Source: Bradyrhizobium nanningense
GTDB taxonomy: Bacteria > Pseudomonadota > Alphaproteobacteria > Rhizobiales > Xanthobacteraceae
DNA: 64,000 bases
NCBI RefSeq assembly: GCF_004114535.1
Contig: NZ_LBJC01000016.1
Span: forward strand, 62,001-126,000
Reading direction: 5' to 3'
Of this stretch, positions 47,546 through 56,831 are shown one piece after another (position 1 is the first letter of the stretch; each line of letters starts with the position of its first letter). A program made the position numbers and the translations under genes. Below the pieces are notes generated by a model, which ran no database searches, was not told where the DNA came from, and was given only the letters and a program-made list of their open reading frames with translations.

Positions 47546-48652
47546 TTGTCCAAAGAGCGAGACAGGAACGGAAGCGAAAGTGATGACTTTGTCGTCGAGT
47601 TGCGCTCGGTGTCAAAATACTATGGCGAAGTGGCGGCTGTAGCAAATACGTCTCTTGACGTGCGGCGTGGCGAGCTCCTTTGCCTACTCGGGCCGTCTGG
47701 TTGCGGTAAGACGACGACGCTGCGGATCGTAGCTGGCTTTGTTGAGCCAACCTCCGGTACCGTGAGCATCAACGGGGTCGATATGACCCACCAGCCGCCT
47801 TATAGGCGAGACACTGGGATGGTTTTTCAGAGCTATGCGTTGTTTCCGCATATGACGATCGCCGAAAACATCGCATTTGGATTGGAAAACCTAAAATGGC
47901 CACGCAAAGAGCGGGAAAAGCGTGTAGAGGAGATGCTCAAGCTCGTTGAGCTGCCGCATTTGGCCAAACGACTGCCGAGCCAACTGTCTGGCGGGCAGCA
48001 ACAACGGATTGCGCTTGCGCGCGCCCTTGCAATGCGCCCAGCCTTGCTTCTTCTCGATGAACCTTTTTCTAACTTGGATGCACAGCTGCGGGTCCGTGTG
48101 CGGGAAGAGCTGCGGGAGGTCGTGCGTAGGGTGGGAGTCACAACCCTGTTCGTGACTCATGACCAGGAGGAGGCGCTCACGATGTCGGACCGCATCGTGG
48201 TCATGAACGCTGGTCAGGTTGAACAGATTGGTACTCCCGGTGAAATCTATGAGGCGCCAGCGACGGCATTCGTCGCAAAGTTCATTGGTTGGTGTTCTCT
48301 GCTGAAAGGAGCCGTCGGATCGGATGGCGCCTTCACGTCGTCCGCTGGATTGCGTCTTCCGGGTAATTGGACCGCAGGACCTGGAACCGCGGTTATACGA
48401 CCCGAGCACGTCAGGCTTTCGTCGGATGACGCAGCTGCGACCTCTCACCGGGCTCGAGTCCTTCAGACGCACTACTATGGCGGCGCGACCCGGGTCGTGC
48501 TCGACGTTCATGGAGAACAACTCACTATGCAGGAGCGCTTCTCGTTTGGGCGATACCCGAAAGCTGGGGATCTGCTTGATATCAGTATCAATGCACGCGA
48601 TGTGCGGATCATTGCGGCGAATGAAACGCCTTCGAATAGCGCGTCAGTTTAG
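47546..48652 (+). CDS. ABC transporter ATP-binding protein (PotA-like)
   Basis: A 368-residue ATPase with TTG start 47546 behind AAGGGGA. Motifs: Walker A GPSGCGKTTT, Q-loop FQSYALFPHMT, signature LSGGQQQR, Walker B LLLLDEPFSNLD and switch His in FVTHDQEEAL. The C-terminal ~120 residues (IRPEHVRLSSDD, YYGGATRVVLDVHG) form the TOBE regulatory domain found in PotA/MalK-type importers. It powers the two permeases encoded just upstream. The caiD gene begins 74 bp later in the same direction. Confidence 0.92.
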   Translation: MSKERDRNGSESDDFVVELRSVSKYYGEVAAVANTSLDVRRGELLCLLGPSGCGKTTTLRIVAGFVEPTSGTVSINGVDMTHQPPYRRDTGMVFQSYALFPHMTIAENIAFGLENLKWPRKEREKRVEEMLKLVELPHLAKRLPSQLSGGQQQRIALARALAMRPALLLLDEPFSNLDAQLRVRVREELREVVRRVGVTTLFVTHDQEEALTMSDRIVVMNAGQVEQIGTPGEIYEAPATAFVAKFIGWCSLLKGAVGSDGAFTSSAGLRLPGNWTAGPGTAVIRPEHVRLSSDDAAATSHRARVLQTHYYGGATRVVLDVHGEQLTMQERFSFGRYPKAGDLLDISINARDVRIIAANETPSNSASV

Positions 48653-48726
48653 GTCTGAGCCAGTGTCTAATTCTACAGCTGACAAGCGCGACTGGGTCGT
48701 TGCTGGTGATGGGAGGAGAATAAAGA

Positions 48727-49509
48727 GTGGCTGAAGTCGTGACTACGCGACGCGAGGGTGCGATCCTGGAGGTCACGCTCGACCGACCAAAGGCGAATGC
48801 CATCGACCGGAGCACATCTGTTCTGATGGGGCAGATATTCGAGACCTTCCGCGATCATCCGGAGCTACGGGTTGCGATCCTGAAGAGCGCCGGCGATAAG
48901 TTCTTCTGTGCCGGGTGGGACCTCAAGGTGGCGGCGGACCGCGACGAGGTTAACGCTTACTACGGTGTCGGTGGGTTCGGCGGGCTGGAGAGACTGCGCG
49001 ATCTCAACAAGCCCGTGATTGCCTGTGTCAATGGTATAGCGGTCGGCGGCGGCTTCGAGCTGGCCCTTTCCTGCGATCTGATCTATGCTTCTGACCATTC
49101 CTCGTTCGCTCTGCCGGAGATCATGGCCGGGCAGCTTGCGGCCAGCGCAGCGATAAAGCTGCCCAAGCGAATCCCGCACCATATTGCGCGTGAGCTTCTG
49201 CTAACGGGGCGCTGGATGGATGCCGCCGAGGCGCATCGTTGGGGGCTGATCAACGAAGTTCTGCCAAGGGAAAAGCTTGAGCAGCGGGCCTGGGAGGTTG
49301 CAAGGCAGCTCGCGGCTGGCTCGCCGCTCGTCATTGCTGCGGTAGAGGAGACGATGCGCGTAGCGGAGGCGCTCAGCTACCAGGACGCTATTACCCGGGT
49401 GAGCAGCCGCCATCTTGCGACCGTCGACAAGCTTTACGGCTCGGACGATCGCATGGAAGGCGCCCGAGCATTCTCAGAAAAGCGCGCGCCGGTCTGGAGG
49501 GGAAGGTAG
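48727..49509 (+). CDS. caiD: Carnitinyl-CoA dehydratase/crotonobetainyl-CoA hydratase
   Basis: A 260-residue crotonase-family protein with GTG start 48727 behind GGAGGAG. It tracks E. coli CaiD closely along its length: LEVTLDRPKANAIDRSTS, FFCAGWDLKVAAD, GGFGGLERL, KPVIACVNGIAVGGGFELAL (oxyanion hole), FALPEIMAGQ, and a C-terminal EKRAPVWRGR that matches the family's EKRDPVWKGR ending. CaiD interconverts carnitinyl-CoA and crotonobetainyl-CoA and, with CaiB, allows racemisation of D- and L-carnitine. This is the best single anchor for assigning the region to carnitine metabolism. It follows the ABC importer genes on the same strand. Confidence 0.9.
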   Translation: MAEVVTTRREGAILEVTLDRPKANAIDRSTSVLMGQIFETFRDHPELRVAILKSAGDKFFCAGWDLKVAADRDEVNAYYGVGGFGGLERLRDLNKPVIACVNGIAVGGGFELALSCDLIYASDHSSFALPEIMAGQLAASAAIKLPKRIPHHIARELLLTGRWMDAAEAHRWGLINEVLPREKLEQRAWEVARQLAAGSPLVIAAVEETMRVAEALSYQDAITRVSSRHLATVDKLYGSDDRMEGARAFSEKRAPVWRGR

Positions 49510-50084
49510 GCGAGCTGGCCGAGCCGCGAGTCCGCCGAACACGGCCTCAACATTCCGTCTTCATGCTGAAATACGAAGTGATGCCAGGCATGAACCTTAT
49601 TCAGGAAAACGGAAGTACCTGAAGCATCCTCGCGCTTACCTGCTGCCCGGCCACGCCGGAGGCATTCGTGCTACAAAGATGCCGATTGTCTTAGGGGGCT
49701 CTTCAACGGCAGGCTTTGACATGCATCAGGTAAGTGCCCACGGCTGAGCCGCGGTTCGTCAACCACGGCTTGGACCAGCATTTGCTCACTGAAGAATGAA
49801 TCGTGCCGGCCTGGAGTAAGCATCGGACAGTTTATTGGACCTGCGCGGCAGGCGCCCATTCAAGGGCTGGGGGCCGACGAAAACCTGCATCGGCACACGC
49901 ATCCTCCTCCGGTGAGCCCGCGCGGCCAACGCATGGAAAGGACCCGATGATCTCGTAGGCGCGAAACGTCGCAATCCCCTCGCGAAACACACGATTCCGA
50001 CCAAAATTTCGCTGAATTCGAAGAAATCCAGCCTCCAGGGCTACTATAGTCGATTTGTCCCACCTTACCCATTTGGTTATCTTC
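49510..50084. other. Spacer without recognised gene
   Basis: About 575 bp; no recognised element. Confidence 0.4.
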
Positions 50085-50810
50085 ATGGCATCGTATCGTA
50101 CAGGCTGTCTTGGAATCCTTGACTTCGACCGCGAGCCGGGCTGGGTAAGGCCCACACCGCCTCCCGGTTCGCTGATGAGTCCGGACACTTACGGTTTTCC
50201 CGTCGCCATCGAAAGCGTCAAAGGGTCTACGGTGAATCGCACGATGAGTGGCGATCTCACACTCGTCCCAGCCTACATCGCCGCCGCACGCAAGCTGGTC
50301 GAACGAGGTGCGGTGGCTATCGGTTCCAACTGCGGTTTCGCGATCCGCTATCAAGGCACCGTAGCGGCTGCCGTGGATGTCCCTGTGATGCTGTCGACCC
50401 TGGTTCTTCTGCCGGCTCTGCTCCGCCAGTTGCCCGCGAGCGCCCAGATCGGCGTTGTCACGTCGGATTCGACACTCTTCGCTGAAGATCTCCTTGGCAT
50501 CACCGATCGAGCCGAGCGCGCAAGGGTTGTCGTTGTTGGCGTCGAAGGCGGCAACCTGTCCCGGAATTCGGCGATGAACCGGTCGACAGAGCTCGGTGAG
50601 ATCGAGGAGGATGTCGAGGGCTGCGTCAAGCAGTTGCTTGACGCAAATCCGAAGGTTGGCGCGCTGCTGTTCACCTGCACCCTTTTCCCGGCGATCACAC
50701 CTGCGATACGTCGCAAGTTCCGGCGACCGATCTACGACATCTCGACCGCGTGCAGACTTGCGCTCGAATCTGCTGTTTCTACAGGACTCGTACACGCGCC
50801 GAAAGAATAG
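50085..50810 (+). CDS. Asp/Glu racemase-superfamily protein
   Basis: About 241 residues from ATG 50085 (an in-frame upstream GTG at 50055 is less likely). Two catalytic-type cysteines sit in family positions: GSNCGF near residue 88 and LLFTCTLFP near 200, the pair used by aspartate/glutamate/hydantoin racemases, maleate isomerases and arylmalonate decarboxylases. Its place between caiD and the thioesterase-BKACE pair suggests a role in carnitine or amino-acid stereochemistry, but the substrate is unknown. It is followed after 32 bp by the thioesterase gene. Confidence 0.75.
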   Translation: MASYRTGCLGILDFDREPGWVRPTPPPGSLMSPDTYGFPVAIESVKGSTVNRTMSGDLTLVPAYIAAARKLVERGAVAIGSNCGFAIRYQGTVAAAVDVPVMLSTLVLLPALLRQLPASAQIGVVTSDSTLFAEDLLGITDRAERARVVVVGVEGGNLSRNSAMNRSTELGEIEEDVEGCVKQLLDANPKVGALLFTCTLFPAITPAIRRKFRRPIYDISTACRLALESAVSTGLVHAPKE

Positions 50811-50842
50811 CTTCCGTGGGGTTGGTAGGAGCGGTGGACCGC

Positions 50843-51316
50843 ATGACCTTCATTTATCGCTGCCCGGTTCGGGCGTCCTGGCTCGATATCAATGGGCATA
50901 TGAATGTCGTTCCGTACTTCGAGGTGTTTTTCGAGGCATGCACTCTGGCCTGCCGAGATCTTGGACTGGGGCTGACCTATTTCGAGCAGGGCCAATCTCT
51001 TTTCGCGGGAGATCTCCACATAACCTACGTCCGGGAGGTTCGTGCAGGCAGTACCCTCACCGTCAAGACGCGAATCATCGACTTTGACGCCAAGCGCTTT
51101 GTGCTTCATCAGGAGATGATCGATGACCGCGATGGTGCGCTTGCGGCGACAGCGGAGCACATACAGCTCAACGTCGGCGTCGGGAGCCGAAAAGTCGAGC
51201 CGTTCCGTGCCGAGATTTTTGAGGCGCTGCGCAAGGCCCGGCGGGATCACGGCGAAAGCGTGCCGCGGAACGTCGGTCGCGCCGCGACCCTCAACGCCGG
51301 CGCACCCGAGCGATGA
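50843..51316 (+). CDS. Acyl-CoA thioesterase (hotdog fold), betainyl-CoA thioesterase candidate
   Basis: A 157-residue 4HBT-type thioesterase from ATG 50843. The hotdog start VRASWLDINGHMNVVPYFEVFFEAC has the family's Asp-x-NGHMN motif; the central helix and strands (GDLHITYVREVRAGSTLTVKTRI, VLHQEMIDD) follow. In carnitine catabolism of Pseudomonas and related bacteria a thioesterase of this type (CdhB) hydrolyses betainyl-CoA to glycine betaine and CoA. The BKACE gene that would make betainyl-CoA starts 71 bp downstream, so the assignment is well supported by context though not proven. Confidence 0.82.
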   Translation: MTFIYRCPVRASWLDINGHMNVVPYFEVFFEACTLACRDLGLGLTYFEQGQSLFAGDLHITYVREVRAGSTLTVKTRIIDFDAKRFVLHQEMIDDRDGALAATAEHIQLNVGVGSRKVEPFRAEIFEALRKARRDHGESVPRNVGRAATLNAGAPER

Positions 51317-51386
51317 CCGGTCCAAACACTTTTTTCTCAATTCCGTTTCGGGGACAGTCCCAACGGTACCAATAGAGGAGTCCCTG

Positions 51387-52268
51387 ATGTCCCGAAAAGT
51401 CATTCTGACCTGCGCAATCACTGGCGGAAATGCGGCAGTCGTTGCAAAGCATCCGCACATCCCCAAGACTCCTTCGCAAATTGCGGAAGCGGCCATCGAA
51501 GCAGCGAAAGCGGGGGCTGCCGTCGTTCACATCCACGTCCGGGAGGAGGACGGGTCGCCTTCGAACCGTCTGGAGCTCTATGAGCAGGTCGTAAAGAAGC
51601 TGCGCGACTCGTCCACCGATGTCATCATCAACCTGACATGCGGAATGGATGGGAGCATCACGCTAGACTCCCTCGACCCGCCGACCCTCGGTAAGACCAC
51701 TAGTCTCAAGAGCCCGAAGGACCGTGTCCTGCAGGCGATCACCCTCAAGCCGGAGATCGCCACACTTGATTGCGGCGTTCTGGCGTTCGGCGAATCGATC
51801 TATGTGGCGCGAATGTCCGACTTGCGCGAAATGACGAAGCTTATGCAGGATGCGGGCGTCAGGCCCGAGATCGAATGCTTTGACCTCGGCCACATCGAAA
51901 ATGCAAAGAAGCTCATGGCAGAAGGCACTCTCAAGGGCCCGCCGCTGTTCCAGTTCTGTCTCAGCACCGGTTACGGCGCGCCAGCGGAGCCGATCGTCAT
52001 TCAGGCGATGAAAGAGACACTGCCTCCCGGCGCGATTTGGGCCGGATTCGGCTGCGGTTCGGACGAAATGCCCACGGTCGCTGCAGTCGTGAGACTAGGA
52101 GGGCATGTTCGGGTTGGTCTGGAAGACAATATCTACCTGCGGCGCGGCGTGCTGGCATCCAACGCCGAACTCGTCGACAACGCGGTTGGGATCATTGAAA
52201 GGATGGGCGCCAGCATCGCCACGCCCGCCGAAGCGCGACAAATAATCGGCTTGGTGAAGCGCGGTTAG
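51387..52268 (+). CDS. BKACE-family beta-keto acid cleavage enzyme (dehydrocarnitine cleavage candidate)
   Basis: A 293-residue protein; ATG 51387 follows GAGGAG by 5 bp. It is a TIM-barrel enzyme of the 3-keto-5-aminohexanoate cleavage (BKACE, DUF849) family: VILTCAITGGNAAVVAKHP, VVHIHVREEDGSPSNRLE with the zinc-binding HxH, NLTCGMDG, EIECFDLGHIENAKKL and GGHVRVGLEDNIYL. BKACE enzymes cleave a beta-keto acid with acetyl-CoA; the CdhC member turns dehydrocarnitine into betainyl-CoA and acetoacetate. Together with carnitine dehydrogenase and the thioesterase this completes a route from L-carnitine to glycine betaine. Confidence 0.88.
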   Translation: MSRKVILTCAITGGNAAVVAKHPHIPKTPSQIAEAAIEAAKAGAAVVHIHVREEDGSPSNRLELYEQVVKKLRDSSTDVIINLTCGMDGSITLDSLDPPTLGKTTSLKSPKDRVLQAITLKPEIATLDCGVLAFGESIYVARMSDLREMTKLMQDAGVRPEIECFDLGHIENAKKLMAEGTLKGPPLFQFCLSTGYGAPAEPIVIQAMKETLPPGAIWAGFGCGSDEMPTVAAVVRLGGHVRVGLEDNIYLRRGVLASNAELVDNAVGIIERMGASIATPAEARQIIGLVKRG

Positions 52269-53054
52269 TAATTTCATTCCCGCGGGCTTCCTGCGAACAC
52301 GAAAGCAACAGGCGGGACTGTGGGAGCTAGCCCCGCGGAAGAACCTAACGTCATAACCATGTAGCGTTCGCGCAGGTCACAACCGGCATCACGTAGCAGT
52401 TCAATGGAAACCATCGAGGAGCACTCACGCGTAGACGGGCACTAGCGGAGTACGCGGTCGCTATCGGACGGGGGGAGTTGTACCAGAGGGTGAGAATCGG
52501 CCGCGCGCCCAATCCCGACGTGTTCGTTTCAGGCCACAAGGCATCTTAAAAACCTTCGACTGGGCCCCTCCGATCCACAGAAGCTCTGCCACAGTCCGGC
52601 GGCCGGCACGATAACGAGAACCGCAAGAAAACTGTTCCCATCATAAAGTCAGGCCCAAGGTGTGGGCCCGGCCTCGGGTCAAAGATGAGCCAGGCACGAC
52701 GCGTTAATTAGAAACTGTCTTCGTAGAAGGATACACATGAATGGAGCTGGCATGTTTCTGCTGACGGCAACAGAAATCGGTCGTCTCACAGATGCTGTTC
52801 CCAGCAAAGAAGATGCTCCACTAGCTAAAGCCTTGACTGTTCGCAGATCTTCTTCATTCATTAGCCGATTTTCGCGCCCTTGAACATCGAAGCGTCCTTA
52901 TGCTGATAGCGTGCGCGGGTGCACGAATGGCCAGCCCACCGGGAGCGAAACGTTATGGCCCCGCCAAGGAATGTCTGAAGCGTTGCTCCAAAATGCCCGC
53001 CTCGCCAGACTACCTTAGATAACTGGAGCTCGGAGAGGCTCAAGGAAGAGACTG
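52269..53054. other. Spacer without recognised gene
   Basis: About 790 bp; only short frames. Confidence 0.4.
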
Positions 53055-54476
53055 ATGCGTGAATACCTGAAGTTCTTCATCGATGGCCATTGGGTTGCCC
53101 CGGAAACTCCAAAACAGATGGACGTCGTCAATCCGGCCACTGAGGACGTGTGCGGTTATATCTCAGCCGGGTCGCCCGCCGACGTCGATAAGGCTGTGGT
53201 CGCGGCGAAGAACGCGTTCGTTACCTTCTCGCAGACCAGCCGAGAAGAGCGCATCGACCTCTTGCAGCGCACCCTGGCCGAGTACCAGAAACGCTATAAC
53301 GACTTCGCCAAAGCAGTAACCGAGGAAATGGGCGCGCCCGCAAGTCTTGCAGATCAGGCGCAGGCTTCCTCGGGCATTGTCCAGATTAACGCCGGTATCG
53401 AGATCTTAAAGACTTTCAAATTCCAGGAAGACCGTGGCACAACGCGCATCGCCAAGGAGCCGATCGGTGTGTGCGGCATGATCACTCCCTGGAATTGGCC
53501 GATTTACCAGATCGTCTGCAAGGTGGTACCGGCGCTCGCCACCGGCTGCACGATGGTTTTAAAGCCCTCCGAACAGGCACCGTTCAGCGCCTCCATCTGG
53601 GCCGAAGTCATGGACGCGGCGGGCGTTCCGGCGGGCGTTTTCAACATGATCAACGGCGCAGGGCCTGATGTCGGAGCTGCGATCGCAAGCCATCCCGGGA
53701 TTGACATGATTTCATTTACCGGCTCAACCCGTGCCGGGATCGAGGTTGCTCGCACCGCCGCCGCGACGGTCAAGCGCGTGTCGCAGGAGCTGGGTGGCAA
53801 GAGCCCGAACATCATCCTCGAGGACGCCGATTTCGAAATCGCTGTCAGCCGTGGCGTACGCTCGGTGATGAGCAACTCCGGTCAGTCCTGCAATGCACCT
53901 ACTCGCTTGCTGGTACCAACAAGGAAGATGGAGGAGACCATCGTTATCGCCAAGCGGGTAGCGGAAGCCACCAGTGTCGGCGATCCAAACGACAACGTCA
54001 CCATCGGGCCTGTGGCCAACAAAAACCAGTGGGAGAAAGTTCAGCGTCTGATTCAGGCGGGCATCGACGAGGGCGCGACGCTCGTTACCGGCGGGGTAGG
54101 GCGTCCGGACGGGCTCGACAAGGGGTTCTATGTGAAGCCCACCGTGTTCGCGAATGTGAAGAACCATATGACCATCGCGAAGGCAGAGATTTTCGGACCA
54201 GTGCTGTCAATCCTCAGCTACGAGAGCATTGACGACGCAGTGAAGATTGGCAACGACACCGAATATGGTCTAGCGGCCTATATCTCGGGGTCCGACATGA
54301 AAAAGATCCGTGCCGTGGCCTCGCAGCTACGTGTCGGCCAGGTCTCTATCAATGGCGGTGGCGGCGACGCGACCGCGCCGTTCGGCGGCTACAAGTACAG
54401 CGGCAACGGCCGCGAAGTAGGTGATTACGGGTTGCACGAGTACCTGGAAATCAAAGCAGTCCTCGGCTATCGATGA
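53055..54476 (+). CDS. NAD(P)-dependent aldehyde dehydrogenase
   Basis: A 473-residue enzyme; ATG 53055 follows AAGGAAGAG. Family motifs: MITPWNWPIYQIV, KPSEQAPFSA, ISFTGSTRAGIEV, ELGGKSPNII with the general-base Glu, NSGQSCNAPTR with the catalytic Cys, and EIFGPVLSILSYE. It is cytoplasmic and intact. In a quaternary-amine region it could oxidise betaine aldehyde, or 4-trimethylaminobutyraldehyde to gamma-butyrobetaine, but the substrate cannot be fixed from sequence. It stands alone, 786 bp from the BKACE gene and next to an IS91-type remnant. Confidence 0.9.
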   Translation: MREYLKFFIDGHWVAPETPKQMDVVNPATEDVCGYISAGSPADVDKAVVAAKNAFVTFSQTSREERIDLLQRTLAEYQKRYNDFAKAVTEEMGAPASLADQAQASSGIVQINAGIEILKTFKFQEDRGTTRIAKEPIGVCGMITPWNWPIYQIVCKVVPALATGCTMVLKPSEQAPFSASIWAEVMDAAGVPAGVFNMINGAGPDVGAAIASHPGIDMISFTGSTRAGIEVARTAAATVKRVSQELGGKSPNIILEDADFEIAVSRGVRSVMSNSGQSCNAPTRLLVPTRKMEETIVIAKRVAEATSVGDPNDNVTIGPVANKNQWEKVQRLIQAGIDEGATLVTGGVGRPDGLDKGFYVKPTVFANVKNHMTIAKAEIFGPVLSILSYESIDDAVKIGNDTEYGLAAYISGSDMKKIRAVASQLRVGQVSINGGGGDATAPFGGYKYSGNGREVGDYGLHEYLEIKAVLGYR

Positions 54477-54929
54477 TCGCGTCCAGCCGAGAGCCGTACA
54501 AGATCGGTCTGTCCGCTGTCCCGTCGTTCCTTAAGGTTGCATCGTCCCCTCCGATGCGACCGCGGAATCACCCCTCGATTCGAGGGAATCTGGGGGGGCT
54601 GTGAGGTTGCGTGGCAAAGGCCAGCCGCGAGCTCTGTCGTAGCGTGCGATCTTATAGAAGCCGGAGAGTGGGCGCTGTGGGAATACTGCAGCCAGTACTG
54701 CTGCCGAGAAGGCGCGCCCGCGGTCGTAGCGCTTCGGCGAGACTTCGGCTGATGGGAGTGGCCCCGTTGGTCGGGGCCGATCCAGCTAGGGATTTGCTGC
54801 GCTGGGATGCGCGGCCGAACGATTGGCGGGATGTTCGGCGACGAACGCGGCCACGGCGACCTCGGACGTCGCCACCGAGAAGGTGATCACGGAAGGGGTG
54901 GATGATGCAGGCGTGGTCATGACGTGTCA
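54477..54929. other. Spacer between aldehyde dehydrogenase gene and IS91 remnant
   Basis: About 450 bp without recognised gene. Confidence 0.4.
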
Positions 54930-55960
54930 CAACGAAACGGACGGTTGCGCGCGCCGGCTCGCTGGACGACTTCGAAGCGCCGCATGGTGCGCCGCAATAT
55001 GGGCGGGGATCTCGCAATGACACGGGGATCGCCGCTGGCTTCTTGATCAGCCGCAGCGTTGCGGACAAGAAGTTGACGGCAAAGGGCGATGTTGTCCTTG
55101 CGTCCGCCAAGGCGAGGGAGCCATGGTCGCGGATGGGTGGAAGCCTTCCGGGAGGGTTGTGCAGGAGAAAGCGACGCATGAACTCATCGGCATGAAGTGT
55201 CATCACCTTGGCTTTGCGATTCTGCCGATAATCCTTCCAGGAAAAGCTCACCTTGCCATCGACGAGTGAGATCAGCCTGCTGGTGGCAACGGCGACGCGC
55301 GTAGCCGCAGAGATAGCCAGCACCTGTTCGTCCGCCGAATGGCGGCTTGGCATAGACGACCCAGTTGATCCGTCGGAGCTGATCGAGCCCCTGGGTGAAC
55401 GCGGCGAGATAGGCGAGATAGCCAAAAAAGCCCAAGTGCCCGGCCGCGACGGCAGCTTGCGGTTCTTGCAGAAACAGGCGCCGGAACAGTGAGAGCGGAT
55501 GCGGACCGGCAGGAAGAAGCCGGGCCGGCAAGCGACCCAGCGTGTGCCGTCGGGCGATGGTCCACCACCAGGCACGATACCGGTGGACATGCGGATGAAG
55601 TTGCAGGGTCTGGCCCAAGTTATGAAGGAGGGTGGTCACGCTGAGCGGGGCGCCGAGATGCGTGGGGCACGCCGCGATCGCGGTGAGCGTCTCCGCCGCG
55701 CAGCGAACAGGATGGCATAGACCACCGCCTTGTCGCGGCACTTGTTTCTTGGTTGTACGTCCTCCGCCAAACATAGGCGAGCATCGAAAAGCTTCGATGC
55801 TGGCCCGGAAAGCAATCTCTCTGGCCGGCGCCGGCAAGGTGAAGACCGCGTGGAAAGACGGCACGGGACACCGCCGCCCGACGCGCCGTGATCGGGCCCT
55901 CACGCGTCGGCTCCACGCGACCGAGATGACCGGCGTGCGCCTTCCCCGCACCCAGACGGG
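54930..55960 (-). pseudogene. Degenerate IS91-family transposase
   Basis: Minus-strand translation gives pieces of a Y2-type IS91 transposase scattered over two or more frames: PVPSFHAVFTLPAPAREIAF, AAETLTAIAACPTHLGAPLSV, PGGGPSPDGTRWVACRPGFF, LRRINWVVYAKPPFGG, VDGKVSFSWKDYRQN and KVMTLHADEFMRRFLLH. Order is normal but frames change at least twice, parts are deleted, and the metal-binding and tyrosine regions are not recoverable. The element is dead. Its exact ends were not found. Confidence 0.75.
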
Positions 55961-56831
55961 ATTCTCCAGAATTGTCGAACCGCGATAAATTGACGAGGAA
56001 GCTCAGCACGCCTGTGAGCCCGCACCGGTTTTCCTCCTCAATTGCCTTGGTGAACTCCGCAATAGTCTTTATTCCGACCTTGGAGCCCGGCCGCTTCAGG
56101 TAGTTGTGGAACGTCGTGAGGACCGACACTACAAGCCACGAGCGTCGCAATCCGTCAACCGAGGAGTCGGCCGTCCCTACGCCGAAATAAAGGGGATCGT
56201 CGATCAGAACGGCGCCGTGTCTTCCAAGCCCCTCTTTGCTCTCTATCCCTTGCTGCGCTTCCGCAAGGGGTATCTAATCAAGCCAAAGCAGATTGGCGAC
56301 GTCATTCATTGACCAGGAACCCGGGGGATACTCAGAATACTACATCGGTCGCGGTGGGATGCATTGCATTGACCTGTGATCAGAAGGCAAAACCTTCTAC
56401 TCCAGTTGGCCATGGGGGGGCAGGACGCTCGGGGTAGCTAAAACTAAGTATCCTCTCACCATTTCTGCGACGAAATTCCGCGCCAACTTGGTAAAATTTG
56501 CCGAATTTATGCGCCCCGAAACAGAACTGGACGCTTTTCTTTTTCAGCAGCTGCTAAGTTCTCCTTTGCGGTCGAGAGTGGCCGACCAATGGGACCGTTA
56601 TGTATGGATAGCGAAGGCAGGGCCGTGCGCCGACGGCTTAGTTGCTTCCTCGTGCGGCCGCTCCCGTGCGAGCGTGAGGTTAGCCGGTCGGCGTGGTCCA
56701 GTGACAAATGATCCAATTCTGGTCAGCAGGAACGAGCCTGTCCTTGCAGATAATTGGTGTGAAATCCCCACCCGTACCGGTGCAGGTTAAGTTGCTACGC
56801 TGTCAATTCAATGATCGAGGGATGTGAGAAA
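55961..56831. other. Spacer without recognised gene
   Basis: About 870 bp. A 68-codon plus-strand frame (56106-56312) and a minus-strand frame at 55990-56150 read smoothly but match nothing I know. Confidence 0.35.
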
